A stretch of DNA of 64,000 nt from Paraspadella gotoi (lineage: Eukaryota; Chaetognatha), in contig CM119265.1 of NCBI GenBank assembly GCA_051294375.1, forward strand, positions 18,046,484 to 18,110,483. The letters are read 5' to 3'. The notes under the pieces are model-generated. The model saw only the letters and a list, made by a program, of their open reading frames with translations, was not told the origin of the DNA and made no database searches. Every line of letters starts with the position of its first letter. Positions within the stretch are counted from its first letter, which is position 1. This document shows, piece by piece, positions 50,100 to 60,244 of this stretch. A program made the position numbers and the translations under genes.

Positions 50100-51205
50100 A
50101 TTTGGTGACGAAAAAGAGCGATTTTAAAAGTTTAATTTAATTTCGTAAAGGATAGACAGAATAGAAAGCAAATGAACACCCCACCGGTCCCCTACCGCAA
50201 AACAGAAAAATCAAAATAAAGGGAAAAAATCGGTCATTTGGTCTCCACCTGCTACGAGTAAATGTTTCGTTGCAAACCAAAGATTGCGTGTGTTTCTTTG
50301 AGAATTCAACCGTCGGTGTTTTGTGACTGCAAGGAAAAGTTTTATTTAACTCTTAAACAGATAAGGATCAGGAAATAATTTTCTCCAAACTTAAGGAATA
50401 CCTTGGCAGGGATTCGGTAATGTTCATGTTAAAGCAGGGATGCCATATTTTAGTCTTTATCTTTATTTACGTAATAATATGATGAGCGTTGAAACTTGAA
50501 GCACGAAAGGTGAAAGCTCGATGTTAGTTTTTCGAACAAGTTGGTCGATAGCGAAAAAGGTAAGTTAGTGGCGAAATGAGGATTTAACGACGAAGACTTG
50601 GAAAGTCAGTCTTCTGATGACGAAGACGACGCGGTGGCTGAAAAGATTGGAATAAGATGGAATTCAGTCGAAGGGAACGAGATTATCTTAGAATTAACCA
50701 TCGATTTCTTCCTCCACTTTGTTCGATCGAGGAGAGAAGAGGAAAGAAAATGAAAACAATTTGTTTGTTCCTTTCTCTTTTGGAAGAAGCCTCGTTTTGA
50801 TCGCGGGAAGTTACGAACGTCCGAGACGCTATCGTCGATTTTCGTCTAGAACGTTTTGGTCGTCCGCTAATGTCGGCGGAATTTTCGAATTTGAATTTGC
50901 GCGCGCGATTCGCTTTCCAACGTTCGTTTGGGTCGCGAGGAATTGAGCGTCGCGTTCTTCTTCTTTTTTTTTTTCAAATGAGACTCGCAAAAAAAGGGAT
51001 GGCGGGTAGACGATGAAGGGAAGTTGGCGAACAAGGCGGGCAGCGCCGGACCCAGAACGGCGGGCCGATCTCCGGAAACAAAAGATTCCTAGAAAGGAAA
51101 TCAGATAAATGAATTAGAAAATAAATCTAGATTAATTTTGACAATAAGCGTCTTCAAAATTGTCTCGGAAACGGTAATTTTCCTGAGTAATTTCCTCATA
51201 AATAT
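50100..51205. other. no firm gene
   Basis: AT-rich to about 50700, then mixed. A GC-rich minus-strand frame (about 50870-51082) reading ESFVSGDRPAVLGPALPALF follows an acceptor-like CTTTCTAG but has no usable donor. Confidence 0.45.
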
Positions 51206-51299
51206 CGGAGTTCGAAAAACGAAAGTCTTTATTACTCTTACAACGATTTTTATTAAACATTCGGTAAAACTAATAAAAACTTTCGTTTTTCGAACTCCG
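51206..51299. repeat. 29-bp inverted repeat (hairpin), loop 36 nt
   Basis: 51206-51234 and 51271-51299 are reverse complements over 29 positions with one mismatch (C versus T). The 94-nt unit could fold into a near-perfect hairpin. It may be a small MITE-like relic or a hairpin RNA; no terminal duplications were seen. Confidence 0.85.
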
Positions 51300-51319
51300 C
51301 TATTCAAATAAAACAACGA

Positions 51320-52650
51320 AAAGATATAAAATTACAAAATCAATATCATATTCTAAGTTGAGCATAAATTTTATGTTCACTTTATTATTTATTTATTTAT
51401 TTTTCAAGCTCTAATGCACAAACGGGACACTTATTTGTCTTAAAGAGCGCCAAAATACTTTTAAAATATCCAAAAAGACCCATTATCCCGTTAAGTGACA
51501 AATCTTTTGTTCTCAAATTCCCGATTTTTGGCCACCGCCCAAGATTTGCAAATATCGAAAATACATAAAATCAGCGATAGATCATGCTTGAGTTGGCGTT
51601 ATAAGGCAAGGGAGAAGATGGAAAAAAGGGGAAAAAAAGGGAAAAAAGTTAGAAAAATGGCAAAAAAAATAAGAAAGCGAAGCGCCTCTAGAGACGCCTG
51701 TCGTCGTAAAATACGCCTCGGACCGATTATAAAGACGTTGCGAGGACAGAAACGATCTCCTTTCTTCTTGGAACGGCGGGTAAGAGACCTTACTTATGGC
51801 GGCGTCTTCCTCTTTCTTCTTCAGGGAGAGTTAAAGGTTAAACTCCAATCCGTCTTTTTTTTTTCCAGGCCGCATTAGTGTTATTTTTGAAAAGAACAAG
51901 TGGCAAAGTGGATCAAAAGAACACGGGGAAGATTTTATACATCAATGTTACAAGAAAAAAGATTCATTTGGTATTATTGGTATAAGTGTTGCACTGATGA
52001 ATAAGCTGCGGAGAATATAAGTTTAATATGAAGGTTTGGATTCAACAATGGGAAACTGCTTGAAGTAGGTTATTCAACAAACTGACGTACTATGAATGCG
52101 TCTTACTTTTCTCCTTGATAAATCAAAGTGACTTCTTTAAAAGGTTTGACGGAATGAAATGAGCTTATGGCCGTTGAAGCGTAGTACATTAATGTCAAAC
52201 GTGAAAAAAAAAGGCAAAGAAGTGTGACGGAGAGATAAATTGGGGCGGGAGTGAAAGGAACTTTTCGATTCCATGATGCGAGAGCGAGGTGTCCTGGTAC
52301 AAAAAGGCAGTTCACGACAGCGGATTCCTTCTTTGGTTGAGTACAGCTGTTCGCCCACTCTGACAAAATCAAAACGCAGAAAATAAATTTGAATTTGACG
52401 AAATCGATTTCGGAAACTTGATGCGAGAGCGAAATTGTGAAACAGAAAGTGAGTGTCAGAGAGAAACGGAGAGAAAGTATGAGTGGGGGGGGGGAACGGA
52501 AACTGTGACTTTACAGTTTGCATTGAAAGTACTACAATTGTTTGATGAAAGCCACATTAAACTTTTCCTTTTGTGCGCAGGAGAAACCGTTGAAATAAAA
52601 ATATAGCCAATTTTGGTTCAGCAAGAGAGCAAAATTTTTCTCTTTATTCT
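51320..52650. other. unique sequence, no firm gene
   Basis: Contains a Lys/Arg-rich frame (51495-51878; first codon GTG) with a possible 45-bp intron (51780-51824) that keeps frame whether or not it is spliced. No domain. The rest is ordinary. Confidence 0.4.
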
Positions 52651-52651
52651 C

Positions 52652-52719
52652 TCTCTCTTCTCCTCTCTCTCTCTCTCTCTCTTCTCTCTCTCGTCTCCTT
52701 CTCTCTCTCTCTCTCTCAC

Positions 52720-52770
<51 letters not shown>

Positions 52771-52795
52771 TTCTCTCTATCTCTTTCTCTCTCTT
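52652..52795. repeat. CT microsatellite, interrupted
   Basis: CT run of about 144 bp. Confidence 0.95.
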
Positions 52796-53918
52796 ACACA
52801 ATCACATCCTCTGGAATTCCACGAATCGAGAGTCTTGGGGAGAGGGTAGACCAGAGATGCAGGAGGAGTGGAGAATATCGACTGCGAGAAAAGGAACGTG
52901 ATGCCACGAAAGAGAAAATGGAAAAGAAATCTGGGTTGACGTCGGGGGTTGGAGGGTGGTGGGGGGGTGGTGGGGGGAATCGGGGAGGTGGGGTGAGCGA
53001 TGGTAAGAGAATTCGTGGGGGGGGAGGAGAAAAGAAACCGGAGAGCAAAAGTAAAGAATGAGGGGTCAAATAAATTTTTTTAAAAAAATAAAGTTTTGAA
53101 ATGGACTAATCTGAAATTAAGTTCTTTAACTGGAGGAGGCGGGGGTCCTTGACGAGAACGGCTGAGTTAGGTTGACCAAAGAATTGAAAGTGACTAGAAG
53201 AACGTTTTCTATGACAAAGAATTGTCGAGAAATGGTCGCCTGAATAATTTAAGGGGAGTTTTGAGGGGAAAATGTGAACCAGCGTTCACTGAACCAGGGA
53301 ACACAGAGGATGAGGTTGGTCAGATGCAAGGGACAAAAAAGAAAGAGGCGGCCTTCATTTGACCCACGTTTTAAACTTCATGCGAACCTGCGTGTGAACC
53401 TTCACTCGCACCTACGTGTGAACCTTCGCGTGCACCTCCTCACGGCCGAATCTCCGCTTTTAACTTCCGATTCGCTCGTTTCTTTCTCTCGTTCGCGCGA
53501 CTAAAAGCTTTCGAAATGACAACGGGCCGCAAGGCGGGTCTCAAAAGAGGAAATCGAAACTCTGTCTCAGTTTCTATCTTTCCTCTCTTCTGTCCCCTTT
53601 TTCGGTCCCCCATCTTTCTTGTTTCTTTTTTTTTTCGGCTGGAAAAGAAATTAGAGGAAGATCTTTTGCGCTTGAAGAAGTCGGGCGGCATTTTGGGCAA
53701 TAAAAAAAAGAAAAAAAATTGCATTGATGCAGGGCATTCTGCTTCGTGCTTTTTTCGGATTTTGAGACAATTGTTCAATGCGCTCGTGTTGCAAAAGAGT
53801 CAGGCCCACAATGCCACCTTGTTTTTCTTCTTTTTGTGGTCTTCGATAATTCCATTGCTATTAAATCCTCGCCATTCTCATTATTTGGAGATTATTGAGG
53901 GGATTACCAGTTCCAGGG

Positions 53919-53930
<12 letters not shown>
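52796..53930. other. unique sequence, no firm gene
   Basis: Contains a G-rich tract (52940-53035) and a degenerate tandem array of about 12/24-bp units (53378-53436) encoding alternating ANLRVNL/HSHLRVN-type peptides. No supported gene. Confidence 0.5.
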
Positions 53931-53965
<35 letters not shown>

Positions 53966-53990
53966 CTCTCGCCTCTCTCTCTCTCTCATC
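53931..53990. repeat. CT microsatellite, interrupted
   Basis: CT run; the last long CT/GA tract before the gene block. Confidence 0.96.
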
Positions 53991-54648
53991 TCAACTGTTC
54001 TCTCTTTTGAGAAAATGCAAACAAATGGACACAAAAGATAAAATTCTATTTGCGCATTTGTTCTTCCTCGGCGAGTCAAACACTGAAACCTCATACGTTA
54101 CTCGACATTACATTTTTCACTTTTCGACTCATTCACTCAATCTCCCATCTTGTTCATTCACTCCTCACGCGGTTTCTTTAATTCTCTTCCTTTACTCAAA
54201 CCTTCAATTGCTCGCAATTCTCTTCGTGAGGGAGAATCTTCCCCCGCCCTCCCCGCCCTCCCCTTCCTTCTCTCCCTTACTCCCCAACGACCACCATCGA
54301 ATCGGCTCCCGGCATTTCTCGCTTCCGCCACTGACCGGAATCCGGCATCAACCAGTCTCCCGGCGCCTGAAACCAACAATGACTTTCGGTTGCTTCCCTC
54401 TCACTGGTTTCAAGGTGCAAAGTAATGGGAAAAGAATCGAAGACGAGGCCGTAAAGTGGAGAGAGAGGAACTCTCTTTTATATATTTTGTTTTCTCGTTC
54501 AATTCTTAGTTTCTCGTCATTTCTTTCCTTTTTATTTTTTTTCTTTCTATTTTTTCTATTTTCTATTTTCTATTCTTCCTTTCTTTCCTTGCCTATTTTA
54601 TTGTTTCACTCGAATTTCGCTCGATCGTTTTCGCTGTTGACAAACGTA
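53991..54648. other. pyrimidine-rich sequence, no firm gene
   Basis: A 214-codon plus-strand frame (TTG at 54007, stop at 54651) is mostly Phe/Ser/Leu from T/C-rich DNA. It lacks domains and I do not accept it as a gene. Confidence 0.5.
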
Positions 54649-54753
54649 TGAGTACAAAAATAAATCAGTCATTTTTATGATTTTAATTTTCATAAAAATG
54701 ACTGGTTTATGATTATTAAAATCATAAAAATGACCGATTTACTTTTGTACTCA
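54649..54753. repeat. three-armed inverted repeat (alternative hairpins)
   Basis: Arm A (54649-54687) pairs with arm C (54715-54753) over 39 positions with two mismatches. A shorter arm B (54690-54708) also pairs with A, because B and C share TCATAAAAATGAC. The transcript could therefore form either of two hairpins. Outer ends are TGAGTACAAAA / TTTTGTACTCA. Confidence 0.88.
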
Positions 54754-55139
54754 TTTTTGAACTCAGACGTTCGTTTTTTCCCCTTTGACATGTTTTGAGT
54801 TTTGCTTTCAACTAACCAGTGTTAGACTGTAAGGTCATCCAGAATTAAACTGTTTGCCTCTTGAATAATCCGGGTTAATCGGGTCAGCTAATCGAAAGAG
54901 AGGCAAGCAAACACGAATGGCCAGAAAGCAAGCCCTTCGTCTGCCAAGCGACCAATTTATATGATAAACATTAAGAAGCAAGCTTGAGAGGAGAGCAATA
55001 AAGACAGCTACTGAGAATGGAAGCTTTGGAGATGGAGAGAAGAGGTCAAGCGAAGCGAAGGTAGGATCGTCCTTGATCTGTGCGCCCCCTCGTTATGTTC
55101 GCCCGCGATATTTATATCGACGGCGAAGCTTCTTTTTTT

Positions 55140-55159
55140 TTTGGCTTCGCGAAGCCAAA
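55140..55159. repeat. 20-bp perfect palindrome
   Basis: TTTGGCTTCGCGAAGCCAAA is its own reverse complement; it follows a T10 run and precedes AATAAAA-like sequence. Confidence 0.9.
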
Positions 55160-56502
55160 TAAAAGCCGCTCGCTCTTACGGCGTGATAGTTGTGAGAATC
55201 ATAGAAGAACGATTTAGTGAGAGAAATATAATGAAGAGCCTGTCACGTTTTGTCAATGTTATAACATGTCAATTAATTAATCCTGTCCTGATTTTGATGA
55301 GATAAAGCAAAAATAATGAAAAGATCTGCGTAAAAGTTTTGGGATCCTCGACTAATGTTAAAATAATTGGTATGAGTGGCTAAATTAAGATTATTTTATG
55401 TAAAATTATCTTCTATAAATAAACTTTTTCGAAGTGATCAAGTTGGAGGTGACTTGAATTTTTTAAATTTTATTTATAACTTATATTCTTCTTTTTTTCT
55501 CTCAATCGAGTTTGTAAGTTTTGTTACTCTGCCTTGTTGTACCTTCGCTATCAACTCCAATTATACCCTTTCGTTTCAAATCAAATACGAATCGACCTTC
55601 CGCGTTAAAAAAAAACCAAACTAACAAACAAAAAACCCAAAAAACCGAAACAAAAAACCAAAAGAAAAGAAAGAAAAAAGCTGTTTTTTTCTTCGATCGA
55701 TATTCCCGCGAGAAACCGAGTAGGCGGACAGAACGAGAGCTTTGGTTTGGATTAGGTGAGGTGACGGTTCACAACTTCACAACCCGTAGAATTCACTGGA
55801 GTCAGGTAACAGAGATCTAGAAGGATCACGGACGTACATTGTACGTCGTACGTCGTACGTCGTACAATGAAGTCGTTCGTGAAATTAATCGAAAAATAAT
55901 CGATGAAATTTGCGAGATGAGCGCCGAGCAATCAGGGAATAAAGGATTTTTAATCCCGAACATTCATTAAAAAAAAATTGTAAAAGAAAATCGATATAAA
56001 AAGGAAGGAGGTAATGTTATGAAAATATTATGCAAACGTTAATTTATTGTTTTCGTTGTTTATCCCTAGTTAAGCCGGTTAAACAAAACTGTTGACGATT
56101 CACAGAATTATGATAATTTCAAAGCAATAAAAATCCTTGAAATAAAATGGAATTTGTTAAAGTCGTAGAACTAAAAACGACACCGACGACAATCTGCAGC
56201 AGATTCGGTGACAATCCAAGCGCGAAGACGGATCCAAATTTCAAATCCCGCGAGGAGACGAAAAAGACGAAAAAAGATGTGAAAAAAAATAGAGGAATTC
56301 GAGATTCCGTGATCAAGTAAAAAAAACGGTTTCTCGTTTAAACAATGGCCAATTAATGAACCAGTTTATTTTCTTCTTTTTTTTCTTTCTTTTTTTTCTA
56401 GCGCCGAATACCCGCGCGTTCTTTCCATCTTTCCATCTTTTCTCCGGGAAAAAAAAAAGGGGAAGTAGGTGACGATCACGCCGATGACGTAGTCGCTCGA
56501 AA

Positions 56503-56546
<44 letters not shown>
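56503..56546. repeat. (GAC)n trinucleotide, about 15 copies
   Basis: Perfect ACG/GAC run; open on the minus strand as poly-Val or poly-Ser. Confidence 0.98.
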
Positions 56547-57452
56547 CAGCATCTGATGGGGAAGAGCACCATAGATGCAACGAAGGAACACAACTCGAGA
56601 GAAAGCGGGAGAAGCGAATTTCGTGACGTCGCCTTTTTGAGAGCGACGCGGACAAAGAGGATAATTTTAAGATATTTTCGTCAATGTCTTTCGTTGTTTT
56701 CGATTATAACTCTAGCTTAATTCTACTTGTTAATATTATTAAGCCAGCTCTTCGAGAGTCTAGTGGTCCATCTTTCTTTTTATTGCCGAAAAGGGCCTGC
56801 CTTGGCGGGCTGAGCCGAGGGCCACTTACCGCACCATTTTTTTTAAATGTATTTTTTTTTTAAAGAATAGGTGGGGAAATGATTTTTTGTAACTCGTGTT
56901 TGATCAAACAATGACTATTTGATAATATCGAAAAATTTGTTTTTTTATAATACTTCATGAAAAACGCTAGTCTGGCTACGAAGGTTTTTGTTTTTTATTA
57001 TCTTATTTTTCAATTAAAACAGAGATTTCTTTAGTTCTTATTTTATTTTTTAAAAGTCGAGAAAGTGCAAATAAATTTAAAAGCGATCTTTTGTTGTCTT
57101 ATCTAACTCGCCTTTTTTGGAGTTTTTTTGCGTCAGATTAGTACAAATTTTTTCTCAATATTTATTTATTCTGAATTTTTTAAAAGTTCGTTAAATAACT
57201 TACTCAAAACCTGATCGATTTTTTCGAAAATATTACCTTCATCAGATCCAACCCCTTAAAAATGAGATTAACCGAATCAGTTGAAGATCGAACGATTACT
57301 CCTCAAGACAAAGATCAAATGAACTAATTTTTTTTTTAAGTCACACTTTTTTCATATAATTTTTATTAAAATCGTCCTTATTAATGAATTAACGTTTGGT
57401 TGAAAGTTAAAAAAACCCAATAAAAAATCATAACACGACAAATTGTCAAGAG

Positions 57453-58207
57453 ATGCATTCAAACTATTTCTTTTGTGCTTTCGTAGCTGTTTCAATACTG
57501 GCTGTAACAAATGGGTAAGTTTTTACACTAAAACTGTAATCTTGGAGTCAAATTAAAACGTTTTAATAATCTAGATTGGAGGAGTTTATGGGTCTGCGAT
57601 TATTCCACTCAGCGGACACTAATCACGACAATATCATGAGCTTTCCTGAAATGGTCAGGTAAACAAAATTCGTTTTAAAACGAGGTCAGCGTAAAACTTA
57701 TCTTCAAATTCACAGTCTTCTTACAAGTTATGCAACAGACCTTTCTGGCTATCTGTTGACTGTTCAAGTCAAAGAGTTATTACTTTGTCTTTTAATAACC
57801 TTTGACCTTTGCCCTCGACAGGTTCTTTTTTCTCATTGACCTCAACGGAGACGACGTAATCACGGGGGACGAGTTTCTTCTCGCCTGCAAACAACAGTTC
57901 GAACTCAACGACGGGGAGGTCAGACACCAAGTGTGGAATGTTGTCGCCTGCAGCCTTTAAATAACGTTAGGTTAATATACATTAAAGTATTAAAGGCTTT
58001 TAAAATTCTACGCTTAAGGCGAAAATCCTGCTGCAAAACTTGGATAACTTAAGCCCGAAAAATCAGATCACTGGCGTGGAGATCCAAGCGACTTTCGTCG
58101 AGCTGGACCGCAATGGAGACGGCAGAGTCACCAAGGACGAATTCTTATACTTTTGGACCCAGTTACGTGAGCTTATGAGTCGCGAAGATGGCGATGCGAA
58201 AACTTAA
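57453..58207 (+). CDS. secreted or ER-lumen EF-hand calcium-binding protein, 143 aa
   Basis: Exons 57453..57514, 57575..57658, 57822..57918 and 58019..58207 splice in phase to 143 codons. Residues 1-20 are a hydrophobic signal peptide (MHSNYFFCAFVAVSILAVTN). EF-hand loops: residues 35-46 (D35, N37, D39, E46), 55-66 (D55, N57, D59, E66) and 111-122 (DRNGDGRVTKDE, canonical). Residues 90-102 look like a degenerate loop, giving four hands in two pairs, as usual in the family. No C-terminal KDEL-type retention signal is visible (end DAKT), so secretion is plausible. All introns are short (60-163 bp). The third donor, G|GTCAGA, is weak; reading through would give a stop after 13 more codons. Tail-to-tail with the amidohydrolase gene, 284 bp between stops. 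Confidence 0.85.
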
Positions 58208-58415
58208 AAGATGTCAAATCCAACGAATCTGGTTTTTTTTAAGTTATGACGATTTTTTTTATTATCTTTGTTTATTTCTTTTTATTCCTATTAATTTAAA
58301 TGAGTTTGTAATCGTTGATTTAATATATTAAGATAAATTTAACCAAAAAATATAATATAAATTTAACAAACAAAAAATCAAAGAAAAGTTACTCGAAAAA
58401 AAAAAATCGGCAGTT

Positions 58416-58421
58416 TTTATT
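58416..58421 (-). terminator. candidate poly(A) signal of the amidohydrolase gene
   Basis: AATAAA on the minus strand, 71 nt past the stop at 58492. Confidence 0.5.
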
Positions 58422-58482
58422 AGAAATTCCCAATATTAAAGCAATTACAATTATTTTTTAAAAAAAATCAATCTCGAAGACA

Positions 58483-58488
58483 AATAAA
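58483..58488 (+). terminator. candidate poly(A) signal of the secreted EF-hand gene
   Basis: AATAAA on the plus strand, 276 nt past the stop at 58207 and just short of the opposing gene's stop. An ATTAAA at 58435-58440 is the alternative. Either choice makes the two 3' UTRs overlap. Confidence 0.35.
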
Positions 58489-58491
58489 AGT

Positions 58492-59346
58492 TTAGAATCC
58501 GTAAAATTTCTTGCACGTCTTGCCGAGAATCCACGCCAAGTCGTCATCAGTGGCTCCTGCAGAATCGAGACATTGGAGCAGCGACGACAGCACCTGCTTA
58601 TAGTCGGCCTCTTTGGCCAAAGTGCACACGGGCCAATCGGATCCGAACATCAGCCGTTGTGGGCCGAAGAGACGAAATAGGATCTGGGAACCATACGATT
58701 TGGGATTAAATTAGTTTCACAGTACAGTAGGCTTGTTTACGCAACTTTGCTTACTTGTACGTAAGGTAAAAGATCTTCAGTTTTCCAATTTTCCAAGTCG
58801 GCCTCGGTGACCATTCCTGACCTGAACATTTAATTTTTTAAAAAAATTGTGTTTTGTCTTAGACTTTTAATATAGTAGATTATCTAGATTTTTCTCTTAC
58901 ATTACATTAAAAACTTATTAATGTTGAACCGGTATCAACGTCGAAAACAAAATGGCAAACACGACTAAAGAAACGCCTTTGCGTGACATCTTTACCCAAA
59001 ATCAAACGTAGTAAAACGTAAAAAATAAACCTGACTCCTATTACTATTTGAACGGAAAAATAAAAAAAAAACAACTTAAAAGCCGAGATGGGAAAAGTGA
59101 TCTCGCTCCTGTTCCCGGCCTATCCCGTCCAAAAGCCGCCTATCTACTACGAGGACCCGGCCAACTTCTCCTGCACGGGCGAAAGAATCCGCGAGACGGT
59201 GACAACGAAGAATGCCTTCTACGAGGCCATCAAGCCTTTCTTCGAGGACGTGTGGCAGGAGCGGCAGGAGGTTCAAGTCGCGCAGAGCATGCTCGATCCG
59301 GAGAACATCCCAAAGTTTTGTCAGCAATTTCCGAGGTAAACGGGGA

Positions 59347-59440
<94 letters not shown>

Positions 59441-59518
59441 TAGATATATAGATAGATAGAAAGAAAAAAGACAGACAGACAGACCTACAGACAAAAAGAA
59501 ATAAATAAAGAAAGAAAA

Positions 59519-59602
<84 letters not shown>

Positions 59603-60172
59603 AAAAAAATACAGTAGAAAAATTTCAAAAAGAATAAAACCCAAACAACAAGAACAGATATCGTCATAAAAATATAATAAAGAAAAATAAACAACTGAAC
59701 AAAAGCTTTCAAATAAAGCGCCATCTACGATTTTAGCGACAACCTGTCGACTACCCCTTCCCGCTTCTTCCAGGTGGGACAAACAAAAGATCCTCGACCT
59801 TCGGGCTCAGTACGTCTCCTTCGACATCAACCAGGACGGACTCATCGACTTCGAAGAGTTGACGGCCGCGTTGGACAACATCGGGGATCCCAGCGACGCC
59901 ACCGCTAGGAGAAACTACTTTAACATGTGACAAATGATCATCCTCGTTGGCAGCGATGCCTTCTGCTTCATTCATCCGATGCTCTTTTTTTTTTTTAAAC
60001 GAGATGTCGCTCTTCCTCCTCAGGATCGATAAAGATTCTTCGGGCGGAATCGATTTTGAGGAATTTCTCACGCTGCTGTACGATCTCGACACGGTAAAAA
60101 TGTTGCATAGATAGATTAGATAGATATATAGATAGATTAGATAGATAGATAGATAGATAGATAAATAGATAA

Positions 60173-60244
<72 letters not shown>

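Larger units (their letters stand above)
54754..57452. other. unique sequence, no gene seen
   Basis: Mostly AT-rich. Contains a 20-bp perfect palindrome (55140-55159), a (GTACGTC)3 mini-array near 55838-55862 and the GAC tract at 56503-56546. No splice-consistent coding structure was recognised before the gene at 57453. Confidence 0.5.

Noticed and set aside
50870-51082. GC-rich minus-strand frame after CTTTCTAG as an upstream exon of the 49-50 kb gene
   Set aside because: No usable donor in the correct phase, and the frame depends on an A homopolymer of doubtful length.
51495-51878. Lys/Arg-rich frame with a possible 45-bp intron
   Set aside because: The start codon is GTG, the first half is low-complexity lysine, and the intron is in frame either way, so splicing cannot be inferred.
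54007-54651. 214-codon plus-strand frame
   Set aside because: TTG start, pyrimidine-driven Phe/Ser/Leu composition, no domain.
56829-56836. Minus-strand ATGGTGCG followed by a GTAAGT donor, like a ribosomal-protein first exon
   Set aside because: No matching downstream exon could be found on the minus strand within the next 500 bp, and three codons are not enough evidence.
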